Source of the DNA: Rhodocyclaceae bacterium
Lineage (GTDB): Bacteria; Pseudomonadota; Gammaproteobacteria; Burkholderiales; Rhodocyclaceae
DNA: 64,000 bases
NCBI GenBank assembly: GCA_028713915.1
Contig: JAQTNK010000022.1
Span: 1-64,000 of the forward strand
Reading direction: 5' to 3'
The position numbers and the translations under genes were made by a program. Below the pieces are notes generated by a model. The model saw only the letters and a program-made list of their open reading frames with translations. It was not told the DNA's origin and searched no databases. Below, piece after piece: positions 6,956-15,012 of this stretch. The number at the start of each line of letters is the position of its first letter. The stretch's first letter is position 1.

Positions 6956-9516
6956 CGGCGGCGGCGGGGAAGACGGCGACGCAGGCGCTGGTCGAACTCC
7001 GGGCCATCCTCGAGAACGCCACCGTCGGCATCCTGTTCTCGCGCAACCGCAAGCTGGTGCAGGCCAATCCGCTCTGCGCCGAGATGTTCGGCTATCGCCA
7101 CGACGAGTTCATCGGGCTGGCCGGGCAGGATCTCTATCCGTCGGCGGACGACTACGCGGCGATCGGCCGCGAAGCCGGTCCCGTGCTGGCCGCCGGCAAG
7201 GCCTATCAGGCCGAGATCCAGATGCGGCGCAAGGACGGTTCGTTGTTCTGGTGCCGCTTCTCGGCGAAGTCCGTCGACCCGCGCAACAGCTACACCGGCA
7301 CCATCTGGATCATGGAGGACGTCACCTGGGATCGCCTGATGCGCGACGCCCTCGAACAGTCGACCGCCGAGCTCGGCGCCATCTTCGATGCCGCCCTGAT
7401 CGGCATCACCGTGCTGCGCGAGCGCCGCATCGTCCGCTGCAACCCGCGCTTCGAGGAATTGTTCGGCTACGGCCCCGGCGCCATGGCGGGCCAGTCGATC
7501 CGCGTCACTTTCCGCAGCGAAGAAGAATTCGCCACCACGGCCGCCGTCTACCATGAACTGCGCGACGGCAGCCCGCATCGGCGCGAACAGGTGCTGGTGC
7601 GCCAGGACGGCCGGCCGTTCTGGGCGCGCATCAGCGGCCGCGCCTTCGACGCGGCGCGGCCCGACGGCGGCTCGGTCTGGCTGGTCGAAGACATCACCGA
7701 CGAACGCGAAGCCGAGGCGAAGATCCGCCACGCGCTGGCCGAGCAGGAGATGATTTTCGACAATGCCGCCGTCGGCATCCTGTTCGTGCGCAACCGCCAC
7801 GTGCAGCGCTGCAACCGGCGCCTGGAGGAGATCTTCGGCTGGCGCGCGGGCGAACTCGTCGGCCGTTCCACGCGCGTCTTCTTCGTCGGCGAGAACGACT
7901 ACCTGGTGCTCGGCACGCAAGCCTACGACGTCATCCTGCGCGGCCTCGTCTTCATCGGCGAGCAGCGCGTGGTGAAGAAGGACGGCACGCCGTTCTGGGT
8001 GCGCCTGACCGGCCGCCGCGTCGGTGGCGACAGCCACAACTTCGACGTCATCTGGATTTTCGAGGACATCACCGAGCGGCGCCAGGCGCAGGAAGACCTG
8101 ATGCGCACGCGCGACGAACTCGAGGTGCGCGTGGTCGAGCGCACCGCCGAACTCGCCACCGCCAACGCCCAGCTGCAGGGCGAAATCTTCGAGCGCATGC
8201 AGGCCGAGCAGCGCATCTGGCATGTCGCCCACCACGACGCGCTGACGGGGCTGCCCAACCGCGCGCTGCTGCTTGATCGCCTCGGCCAGGGGCTGATGCA
8301 GGCGGCGCGCTACGACAGCCGCGTCGCCGTGCTGTTCCTCGACCTCGACCGCTTCAAGAGCGTGAACGACACGCTCGGCCACCACATCGGCGACGAGCTG
8401 CTCAAGCACGTCGCCGACCGCCTGCGCGCCGTGGTGCGCGCCGTCGACACCGTCTCGCGCCTCGGCGGCGACGAGTTCGTCATCGTCCTGCAGGAGATCG
8501 CCGGCCCCGACGACGCCACCCTGGTGGCGGAAAAGATCCTCAATGCGCTGGCCTGCGCGCTGTGCATCGACGGCCACGAGCTGCGCGCGACGCCGTCGAT
8601 CGGCATCAGCATCTATCCCGAGGACGGCGCCGACGTCTATGCGCTGATGAAGAACGCGGACACGGCGATGTATCACGCCAAGGACCAGGGGCGCAACAAC
8701 TTCCAGTTCTTCACGCCGCGCATGAACACCGAGGCCGAGCGCTTCTTCAAGCTCGAACACCGCCTGCGCGGCGCCATCGACGGCGGCCAGCTGCGCCTGC
8801 ATTACCAGCCGCTCGTCGACCTGCATGGCAAGGTCGTGTGCGGCATGGAAGCGCTGGTGCGCTGGCAGGACCCGGAGCAGGGCATGATCGCGCCGGGCGA
8901 GTTCATCCCCATCGCCGAGGAGACCGGGTTGATCTTGCCGCTCGGCGCCTGGGTGCTGGCCGAGGCGCTGCAGCAGAACCGCCGCTGGCAGGAGGCGGGA
9001 CGCCCGCTGCTGCCGGTGTCGGTGAATCTTTCGCCGCGCCAGTTCCGCCAGGCCGACCTCGTCGACACCGTGCGCGCCATCCTCGCCGACACCGGGCAGC
9101 CGGCGGCCCTGCTCGAACTCGAAATCACCGAATCGACGCTGATGCACGACATGGACGAGACGCTCGCCAAGCTCGAGGCGCTATCGAGGATGGGCGTGCG
9201 CCTGGCGATCGACGACTTCGGCACCGGCTATTCGAGCCTCGCCTACCTCAAGCGCTTTCCGGTGGACAAACTCAAGATCGACCAGAGCTTCGTGCGCGAC
9301 CTCACCACGGACAAGGACGATGCCGCCATCGTCGCCGCCATCGTCGGCCTGGCGCGCAGCCTCGCCATCGACGTGCTGGCCGAAGGCGTCGAGAGCGACG
9401 CCCAGCTGGCGGTTCTGACCGGGCTCGGTTGCGGCAAATTCCAAGGCTACTACTTCTCGCGCCCGCTGCCGCCGCAGCAGGCCGACAGCCTGTTCCAGCC
9501 GCAAGTGCTACGCTAG
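6952..9516 (+). CDS. Triple-PAS GGDEF-EAL cyclic-di-GMP signalling protein
   Basis: An 854-residue soluble protein with three consecutive PAS/PAC units (about 14-125, 135-250, 260-375), a helical linker, GGDEF (about 420-585) and EAL (about 600-850). The GGDEF signature at residues 505-509 is intact and preceded by an RAVD inhibitory-site motif at the usual five-residue distance. The EAL motif (633-635), DDFGTGYSS and the late AEGVES block are also intact. Both cyclase and phosphodiesterase activities are therefore possible. The PAS repeats share blocks such as IFD-A-IGI and WVR/FWVRLTGR-like segments, pointing to internal duplication. It overlaps the upstream gene by 4 bp. Confidence 0.94.
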   Translation: MTAAAGKTATQALVELRAILENATVGILFSRNRKLVQANPLCAEMFGYRHDEFIGLAGQDLYPSADDYAAIGREAGPVLAAGKAYQAEIQMRRKDGSLFWCRFSAKSVDPRNSYTGTIWIMEDVTWDRLMRDALEQSTAELGAIFDAALIGITVLRERRIVRCNPRFEELFGYGPGAMAGQSIRVTFRSEEEFATTAAVYHELRDGSPHRREQVLVRQDGRPFWARISGRAFDAARPDGGSVWLVEDITDEREAEAKIRHALAEQEMIFDNAAVGILFVRNRHVQRCNRRLEEIFGWRAGELVGRSTRVFFVGENDYLVLGTQAYDVILRGLVFIGEQRVVKKDGTPFWVRLTGRRVGGDSHNFDVIWIFEDITERRQAQEDLMRTRDELEVRVVERTAELATANAQLQGEIFERMQAEQRIWHVAHHDALTGLPNRALLLDRLGQGLMQAARYDSRVAVLFLDLDRFKSVNDTLGHHIGDELLKHVADRLRAVVRAVDTVSRLGGDEFVIVLQEIAGPDDATLVAEKILNALACALCIDGHELRATPSIGISIYPEDGADVYALMKNADTAMYHAKDQGRNNFQFFTPRMNTEAERFFKLEHRLRGAIDGGQLRLHYQPLVDLHGKVVCGMEALVRWQDPEQGMIAPGEFIPIAEETGLILPLGAWVLAEALQQNRRWQEAGRPLLPVSVNLSPRQFRQADLVDTVRAILADTGQPAALLELEITESTLMHDMDETLAKLEALSRMGVRLAIDDFGTGYSSLAYLKRFPVDKLKIDQSFVRDLTTDKDDAAIVAAIVGLARSLAIDVLAEGVESDAQLAVLTGLGCGKFQGYYFSRPLPPQQADSLFQPQVLR

Positions 9517-9546
9517 CCGCCGATCCATCGCCAGGAAGCCGCGATC

Positions 9547-10344
9547 ATGCCGCCGACCATTGCCGCCAAGATCATCATCGTCGACGATGCCGCGGCCGTG
9601 CGCGGCATGCTGCGCGCCCTGCTGGCGGACGAAGGCTACAGCGTCGTCGCCGACCTCGCCAGCGGCGGCGGCCTGCTGGCGGCGGTCGAGCGGCATGCGC
9701 CCGACATCGTCTGCCTCGACTACAACCTGCCCGATGCCGACGGCCTCGAACTGCTCAAGCAGGTTCATGACGCGCATCCCATGACGGCCGTGGTGATGAT
9801 CACCGGCAGCGCCGATCCCGAGCTCGAAGGCGCCGCCGCCGAGGCCGGTGCCGCGGGCTTCATCCGCAAGCCGTTCTCGCCCGACAAGATCCTCAAGGAG
9901 CTGCACCAGGTCGCCTACACGCGGCGCCTGCTGGCGGCGACGCAGCAGCAGGCGCAAGCTGCCGCGATCGCGCTGAAAACGCCGCGGGCCCGAGCCGTCA
10001 TCGCCGACGACAGCGCGACCATGCGCCTGCTGCTGAAGGCGATCCTCGAGCGCGCCGCCGTCGCCGTGGTCGGCGAGGCCTGCGACGGCAAGCAGGCCGT
10101 CGATCTGGCGCTCCGGCACCGGCCCGACCTCGTCTGCCTCGACCTCGACATGCCGGTGATGAACGGTTTCGAGGCCTTGCAGTCGATCCACGCCGATGAT
10201 CCGGCGGTCAAGATCTTGATGATCACCGGCAACGCCAACCGCGACGCCATCCTGCAGGCCGGCAAGTCGGGCGCCCGCGGCTACATCCTCAAGCCTTTCC
10301 ATCCCGAAAAGGTGGTGGAAGCGATCGGCAGGCTGCTCGGCTAA
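9547..10344 (+). CDS. Double receiver (REC-REC) response regulator without output domain
   Basis: A 265-residue protein made of two complete CheY-like receivers (about 8-125 and 148-265) joined by an Ala/Gln-rich helical linker. Both receivers keep the acidic pair (IVDD, IADD), the phospho-acceptor Asp (CLDYNLP, CLDLDMP) and the Lys (IRKPF, ILKPF). No DNA-binding or enzymatic domain follows, so it likely works by protein contact or as a phosphate sink. It lies 30 bp after the GGDEF-EAL gene and may feed that pathway. Confidence 0.9.
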   Translation: MPPTIAAKIIIVDDAAAVRGMLRALLADEGYSVVADLASGGGLLAAVERHAPDIVCLDYNLPDADGLELLKQVHDAHPMTAVVMITGSADPELEGAAAEAGAAGFIRKPFSPDKILKELHQVAYTRRLLAATQQQAQAAAIALKTPRARAVIADDSATMRLLLKAILERAAVAVVGEACDGKQAVDLALRHRPDLVCLDLDMPVMNGFEALQSIHADDPAVKILMITGNANRDAILQAGKSGARGYILKPFHPEKVVEAIGRLLG

Positions 10345-10383
10345 GGACCTTGCCGGATCATCCGCCGCGCCGACGCCGACCGG

Positions 10384-10749
10384 TCATTGCCGCCTTGGCT
10401 GTCGATGGCTGGCCTGATGGGCGGAAAACTCGTCCGCGGATATTTCGCCGTCGTGGTTCGTGTCGATATCCGCGAATGAGGAGGCATTCGCCAGTCCCCG
10501 CATCGGGTAGCCCTCCTGGGCGCGCTTGCTGATTCTTGCGCCGCGGACCTCGTTGAATTCGTTTTCCGTAATTCTTCCGTCGCCGTTGACATCGAAGTCG
10601 GCGAAGGTCGGCATGGCGCCTTGCGGCCCGTTTCCCGGGCCCATGCCGCGCGCTTGAGGCGGCGCCGACAGCGCGGCGAGCGGCACCAGGATGCCCGCGA
10701 CGGCAACGAGCAGCGTCGACGAGCGCGTGGTTTTGCGTGAGATCGTCAT
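10384..10749 (-). CDS. Secreted EF-hand calcium-binding protein
   Basis: A 121-residue protein with a signal peptide (basic start, hydrophobic TLLVAVAGILVPLAALSA, cleavage near residue 29) and two canonical EF-hand loops: DVNGDGRITENEF at about 53-65 and DTNHDGEISADEF at about 94-106. It should bind Ca2+ in the periplasm or outside the cell. It lies downstream of the NifX-like gene on the same strand (93-bp gap) and converges with the double-receiver gene. Role unknown. Confidence 0.85.
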   Translation of the reverse strand: MTISRKTTRSSTLLVAVAGILVPLAALSAPPQARGMGPGNGPQGAMPTFADFDVNGDGRITENEFNEVRGARISKRAQEGYPMRGLANASSFADIDTNHDGEISADEFSAHQASHRQPRRQ

Positions 10750-10842
10750 GACATTACCTCCGGTTATCTACGTTGCGAAAGGGCTTTGCGCGACCATCGC
10801 AAGTCCGCCGTCGTCCCAGGCTTCGATGCGGATGGCTTCGCG

Positions 10843-11265
10843 CTAACCGTGACAGTTGCAGGCGTGCGCCGAGCCGACGCCGTGATCGTGATCGTGGCCC
10901 TCGGCGTCGAGGTCGCCGTGGTCGTGGTTGCAGCTGCCGCTGGCCGACATGATGCGGCCGGCCAGGAAGGCCGCCACTGCCAATTGCGGGTCGCTCTCCG
11001 CGGTCGCCACCACCTGCACGCCGCGCGCGGCAAGATGACGCACGAAGCCTTCGCCGGCGCCGCCGGTGATGAGCACGTCCATGTCGTCGAGCGGATGGCG
11101 CGCGCGATGATCGAAGCCGTGGATGGCCATGTCGGCATCGAGATCGAGCTGGCCGACCTGCCGCGGCGCCTCGCCGCCGGCGACCTCGAAAACGATGAAG
11201 CGTCGCGCGCGTCCGGCATGGCCGGTGACAGTGCGGAAATTCTGGCTGGTGACTGCAATACGCAT
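10843..11265 (-). CDS. NifX/NifB-like dinitrogenase Fe-Mo cofactor family protein with His/Cys-rich tail
   Basis: A 140-residue protein. The ATG at 11265 is chosen because the conserved start RIAVTSQNF follows it and GGAGAA is 8 bp upstream. The body (about 1-100) is the NifX/NafY-type domain (GHAGRARRF, LDDMDVLITGGAGEG, GVQVVATAE) that binds iron-sulfur or FeMo-cofactor precursors in nitrogenase maturation, and occurs as unassigned stand-alone proteins elsewhere. The last ~35 residues are rich in His, Asp and Cys (CNHDHGD, HDHDHG, HACNCHG), a likely metal-binding tail. No nif genes are in the window. Two sigma-54-like promoters precede it. Confidence 0.82.
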   Translation of the reverse strand: MRIAVTSQNFRTVTGHAGRARRFIVFEVAGGEAPRQVGQLDLDADMAIHGFDHRARHPLDDMDVLITGGAGEGFVRHLAARGVQVVATAESDPQLAVAAFLAGRIMSASGSCNHDHGDLDAEGHDHDHGVGSAHACNCHG

Positions 11266-11384
11266 GGAGTTCTCCGAATGGGGGGCGGAAGAGACGCACG
11301 TCGAAACCGCTGGTACAGGATGCCGGCGAAAGGGGGGACCTTCTCCGCTCCAGGCAGCCGCGACGCCGCCGCTTCCGTCGCTAG

Positions 11385-11398
11385 GCAACGCAATTGCC
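11385..11398 (-). promoter_or_regulatory. Putative sigma-54 promoter of the NifX-like gene (proximal)
   Basis: Read on the minus strand the site is GGCAATTGCGTTGC, with the -24 GG and -12 GC separated by exactly 10 bp and both cores (GGCA, TTGC) matching the sigma-54 consensus. The predicted start is about 110 nt before the NifX-like ATG. The gene just upstream encodes a sigma-54 activator. Confidence 0.5.
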
Positions 11399-11525
11399 GC
11401 GCCAGCCGCGCCGCCAACGGGCGAAACCAAGCTGCCTGCTGGCCGCGCCAGGCGATCAGGCGGCACCTTGGCGGCGTGGCGGCGTATCGGCGCGGCCATG
11501 GCAGCCGGAAAATCATGTCATCCTG

Positions 11526-11539
11526 GCAGAACTCATGCC
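11526..11539 (-). promoter_or_regulatory. Second sigma-54-like site inside a TGGCA-N7-TGCCA palindrome
   Basis: On the minus strand it reads TTGGCATGAGTTCTGCCA, again GG-N10-GC. The site is also an inverted repeat (TGGCA, 7-bp spacer, TGCCA), so it might instead be a regulator operator. It lies between the activator gene stop and the NifX-like gene. Confidence 0.35.
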
Positions 11540-11559
11540 AAGGTGGCAGCAGTCGGGGT

Positions 11560-12858
11560 TCATGGGGCGAGCTTCCTCAGGCGCCGGTAGAGCGTCCGTT
11601 CGCTGATGCCCAGTTCCGCCGCCAGCGTCTTGCGGCTGCCGCGATGATGGGCGAGCCGCGTTTCCAGGGTCTGGCGCTCCAACTCCTTCAGGCTGGGCGG
11701 TCTGGCGGCGGCGGCGCGCCCGGCCCGGCGGCCGCGGACTTCTTCGGGCAGATGGGCGGGCTGGATGATCTCGCCGTCGCACAGCAGGCTGGCCCGCTCG
11801 AGGATATTGCGCAGCTCGCGCACGTTGCCCGGATAGTCGTAGCGGCGCAGCAGGTCGATCGAGGCGGCGGCCAGCTTCAGGTTGCGGCCTGCCGCGACGC
11901 GCGCCAGGAGGGATTCGGCCAGCAGCGGGATGTCGGCGGCGCGGTCGCGCAGGGCCGGCAAGTCGACAGGAAACGTGTTGAGCCGGAAGTACAGATCCTG
12001 GCGGAAGCGGCCGCTTTCCACCATGGCGCGAAGATCGCGGTGGGTGGCGGAAACCAGCCGGATATCGGCCTTGCGCGGCTCGGTGGAGCCGACGCGCCGG
12101 TACATGCCGGTTTCCAGCAGGCGCAGCAGCTTGACCTGGATGGCGAGAGGAATGTCGCCGACTTCGTCGAGGAATAGGGTGCCGCCGCTGGCCGCTTCCA
12201 CCAGCCCGACCGAGCGCGACACGGCGCCGGTGAACGCGCCCCGTTCGTGGCCGAAGAGTTCGCTCTCGAACAGCGTCTCGGTAAGCCCCGAGCAGTCCAC
12301 GGCGACAAACGGCTTTTCGGCCCGGCGGCTGGCGTCGTGGATGGCTTTCGCCACGAGTTCCTTGCCGGTGCCGGATGCGCCCAGGAGCAGCACGGTGGCC
12401 TCCGCCGGCGCGACGCGCGCGACCATTTCCAGCATGCGCTGGAACGCCGGCGCGCGCCCGACCAGGCCTTGCGCATGCGAAAGCCCGCGGGCCACGGCGA
12501 CGGGTTCCATTTTCTCGATGAAGTAGACGATGGTGCCCGCGCTGTCGCGTATCGGCGAGAGTTCGATGCTGACGTAGGCCTCGCCTTTCGGCGTCTGGTG
12601 GAGGTGCAGCACGCGCTCGCGCTGCCCGGAGCGCAGGCTTTGCTTGAGCGGGCAGGTTTCGCCGGCCTCGTCGCAGGGAGCGTCGAAGTGGTGCGACACA
12701 TCGAAGCAGGTGCGCCCGGCGAAGGCCCGGCTGCCGCCGACGCTGCGCCGGTAGGCGGCGTTGGCGGCCAGCACGCGGTATTGGCGGTCGCAGAGAATAT
12801 GGGGCTCCGGCTGCGAGTCGATGAACGAAACCAGTTCGGGCAGGCGGTGCGATGTCAT
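11560..12858 (-). CDS. Sigma-54-dependent transcriptional activator with PAS sensor (PAS-AAA-Fis)
   Basis: A 432-residue enhancer-binding protein. The N-terminal PAS domain (about 5-120) holds a Cys cluster, TCFDVSHH...[11 protein letters not shown], of the kind seen in redox- or metal-sensing PAS domains. The AAA+ domain (about 135-365) has Walker A GASGTGKE, the sigma-54 contact loop GAFTGA and Walker [13 protein letters not shown] Fis-type helix-turn-helix closes the protein ([18 protein letters not shown]). The start at 12858 (MTSHRLPEL) is chosen at the PAS onset; the frame is open far upstream but that part is not protein-like. It sits between two putative sigma-54 promoter regions, so local control of the flanking genes is likely. 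Confidence 0.93.
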   Translation of the reverse strand: MTSHRLPELVSFIDSQPEPHILCDRQYRVLAANAAYRRSVGGSRAFAGRTCFDVSHHFDAPCDEAGETCPLKQSLRSGQRERVLHLHQTPKGEAYVSIELSPIRDSAGTIVYFIEKMEPVAVARGLSHAQGLVGRAPAFQRMLEMVARVAPAEATVLLLGASGTGKELVAKAIHDASRRAEKPFVAVDCSGLTETLFESELFGHERGAFTGAVSRSVGLVEAASGGTLFLDEVGDIPLAIQVKLLRLLETGMYRRVGSTEPRKADIRLVSATHRDLRAMVESGRFRQDLYFRLNTFPVDLPALRDRAADIPLLAESLLARVAAGRNLKLAAASIDLLRRYDYPGNVRELRNILERASLLCDGEIIQPAHLPEEVRGRRAGRAAAARPPSLKELERQTLETRLAHHRGSRKTLAAELGISERTLYRRLRKLAP

Positions 12859-12911
12859 GGAACGGGCTCTCGTTGGCGCGACTGACGATGCTGCCATGAT
12901 GACAGCGGCGT

Positions 12912-12943
12912 CACCGTCATGCAAGACACCAGCATTGACGGTG
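12912..12943. promoter_or_regulatory. Candidate enhancer (UAS) inverted repeat upstream of the DUF3149 promoter
   Basis: CACCGTCA (12912-12919) and TGACGGTG (12936-12943) form a perfect 8-bp inverted repeat with a 16-bp spacer. It lies about 165-195 bp before the -24 element at 13107, the usual distance of a sigma-54 activator binding site. A second inverted pair in the same gap is CCAGCATTG (12929-12937) and CAATGCTGG (12997-13005). Together with the promoter these account for most of the 324-bp gap 12859-13182; I see no other gene in it. Confidence 0.4.
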
Positions 12944-13106
12944 GTTTGGGCCTCGATGGCGTTCCCGGCAGCGCTTGCAAAGCTGGCCGAGTATGACAAT
13001 GCTGGCATACCGGCGCCGGCGCCCTGCCGTGTCCGGGCTGCATGCGGGCGCAAATGCCGCATGGAAACAAGGCATTGATGCGGCGGCGCGCGCGCGCGTT
13101 CGCCTC

Positions 13107-13120
13107 GGCATATGTCTTGC
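13107..13120 (+). promoter_or_regulatory. Putative sigma-54 promoter of the DUF3149 gene
   Basis: GGCATATGTCTTGC has GGCA at -24 and TTGC at -12 with exactly 10 bp between GG and GC. The predicted start lies about 50 nt before the ATG at 13183. It is divergent from the sigma-54 activator gene, the classic arrangement for an activator and its target. Confidence 0.6.
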
Positions 13121-13182
13121 GTTGGCCTAGGCGATGGGGCACCTCCCGTCGTCCATCGCAGCGCTGAACGGAGAAAAAAATC

Positions 13183-13344
13183 ATGGCATGGAATCTTCTG
13201 CTTACCTCGGATATCGGCTTGCTCAGCCTGTTCACCATCCTCTTCATGGTGGTCATGGCGGTATACATCTTCCGTTATGCCATGCGGCATGCGGCGGAGG
13301 AGTCGCAGCGCGACAGCGCCAACCACGTGCCCCACGCTCACTGA
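13183..13344 (+). CDS. DUF3149 family small membrane protein
   Basis: A 53-residue protein, too short for most gene callers, with a strong GGAGAAAA ribosome site 6 bp upstream. It begins [16 protein letters not shown], has one hydrophobic helix (about 11-33, [18 protein letters not shown]) and a charged, His-ending tail. This matches the DUF3149 family of single-pass betaproteobacterial proteins in start, length and helix position. Function unknown. A putative sigma-54 promoter lies upstream, so expression probably depends on the divergent activator. Confidence 0.8.
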   Translation: MAWNLLLTSDIGLLSLFTILFMVVMAVYIFRYAMRHAAEESQRDSANHVPHAH

Positions 13345-13510
13345 TTCCGGGCCGACGGGACGGGCGGCAACGCACCGCGCGTTGCCGCTCCGCCGCCAGC
13401 GGCATGGATCGTCGCCGCGGCAAACGTGCCGCCGCGTCGCGGCGGCCCTGCAGTGTTGGCCTACTAAGGGCATAATCGCCTGCCAACCACCACTGCGAGG
13501 GCATTACCTC

Positions 13511-13858
13511 ATGAGCACCCCCATCACCAGCGCCAGCGGCCTCGTCATCGAGGACACCACTGAAGGCGAAGGCGCCGTCGCCGCCGCCGGACAGCACGTC
13601 ACCGTCCATTACACCGGCTGGCTCACCGACGGCACCAAGTTCGATTCGAGCAAGGACCGCGACGATCCCTTCGAGTTTGCGCTCGGCGCCCGCCAGGTCA
13701 TCGCCGGCTGGGACGAGGGCGTGCAGGGCATGAAGGTCGGCGGCGTGCGCAAGCTCACCATTCCGCCCGCGCTCGGCTACGGCGCGCGCGGTGCCGGCGG
13801 CGTGATTCCGCCCAACGCCACCCTGGTGTTCGAAGTCGAGCTGCTGGCCATCGCTTGA
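13511..13858 (+). CDS. FKBP-type peptidyl-prolyl cis-trans isomerase
   Basis: A 115-residue single-domain FKBP without signal peptide, so cytoplasmic. Active-site and fold landmarks are [32 protein letters not shown] and [24 protein letters not shown]. It catalyses proline isomerisation in protein folding. Its TGA overlaps the next gene ATG by one base (TGATG), suggesting coupled translation with the aminotransferase. Confidence 0.95.
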   Translation: MSTPITSASGLVIEDTTEGEGAVAAAGQHVTVHYTGWLTDGTKFDSSKDRDDPFEFALGARQVIAGWDEGVQGMKVGGVRKLTIPPALGYGARGAGGVIPPNATLVFEVELLAIA

Positions 13859-15012
13859 TGGCGTTTGCGGGATTCCCGTCGCGGCTGCCGCAGGTCGGCA
13901 CCACGATCTTCACCGTCATGTCGCGGCTGGCGGCCGCGCACGGTGCAATCAACCTGTCGCAGGGTTTTCCCGATTTCTCGCCGCCGCCGCGGCTGGCCGA
14001 GCGCGTCGCGCATCACATGGCGGCGGGCGGCAACCAGTACGCGCCGATGGCGGGCGCCTTGCCGCTGCGCGAAGCCATCGCCGAAAAGGTCGCCGCGCTC
14101 TACGGCGCCCGCTACGACGTCGAGGCCGAGATCACCGTCACGGCCGGCGCGACGCAGGGCATCTTTACGGCGATCGCCGCCTGCGTGCGGCCCGGCGACG
14201 AGGTGATCGTCTTCGCGCCGGTCTACGATTCCTACGTCCCGGCCATCGAATTGAACGGCGGCAAGGCTGTCTTCGCCACGCTGCGCTTTCCCGACTACCT
14301 TCCCGACTGGGACGAGGTGCGCGCGCTCATCAATCCGCGCACGCGCCTGATCGTCATCAACACGCCGCACAACCCGAGCGGCGCGGTGTGGTCGGCCGCC
14401 GACCTGGCCGCGCTCGAAGCCTTGGTGCGCGACAGCGGCATCGTCGTGCTGGCCGACGAAGTCCATGAGCACATGGTCTTCGACGGCGCCCGCCACGAGA
14501 GCGTCGCGCGCTATCCGGCCCTGGCCGAGCGCAGCTTCGTCGTCTCGAGCTTCGGCAAGACCTACCACATCACCGGCTGGAAGATCGCCTACTGCCTGGC
14601 GCCGCGCGAACTCATGGCCGAGTTCCGCAAGGCCCACCAGTTCATCGTCTTTGCCGTCAATCATCCGGCGCAGCTGGCCTTGGCCGACTTCATGCGCGAA
14701 GACCCCGGCTTCGCGGCGGCGCTCGCGGACTTCTATCGCGGCAAGCGCGACTTTCTGCGCGCGCAGCTCGCCGGCTCGCGCTTCGAACTGCTGCCCTGCG
14801 CCGGCACCTATTTCCAGCTGGCGCGCTACGCCGCGATCTCGGCCGAGCCCGACACCGCCTTCGCGCAGCGCCTGACGCGCGAGCACGGCGTCGCGACGAT
14901 CCCCGTGTCGGTGTTCTATCCCGGCGGCGACGACCACCGCGTCGTGCGCTTCTGCTTCGCCAAGAACGAGGCGACGCTGGCCGCGGCCGGCGAGCGCTTG
15001 CGCGCGCTATGA
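13858..15012 (+). CDS. ybdL: Class I/II PLP-dependent aminotransferase (methionine aminotransferase YbdL type)
   Basis: A 384-residue fold-type I aminotransferase. Landmarks are INLSQGFPDF near the start, NTPHNPSG (substrate carboxylate site), ADEVHEHMVFDG and the PLP lysine in SFGKTYHITGWK (about Lys234), then VRFCFAKNEATL at the end. The SQGFPDF and FGKTYHITGWK signatures fit the methionine/KAT branch (YbdL). The reaction transfers the amino group from methionine or aromatic/kynurenine-type donors to 2-oxo acids. The ATG at 13858 overlaps the FKBP stop; a TTG one codon earlier is possible. It overlaps the following gene by 4 bp. Confidence 0.9.
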   Translation: MAFAGFPSRLPQVGTTIFTVMSRLAAAHGAINLSQGFPDFSPPPRLAERVAHHMAAGGNQYAPMAGALPLREAIAEKVAALYGARYDVEAEITVTAGATQGIFTAIAACVRPGDEVIVFAPVYDSYVPAIELNGGKAVFATLRFPDYLPDWDEVRALINPRTRLIVINTPHNPSGAVWSAADLAALEALVRDSGIVVLADEVHEHMVFDGARHESVARYPALAERSFVVSSFGKTYHITGWKIAYCLAPRELMAEFRKAHQFIVFAVNHPAQLALADFMREDPGFAAALADFYRGKRDFLRAQLAGSRFELLPCAGTYFQLARYAAISAEPDTAFAQRLTREHGVATIPVSVFYPGGDDHRVVRFCFAKNEATLAAAGERLRAL

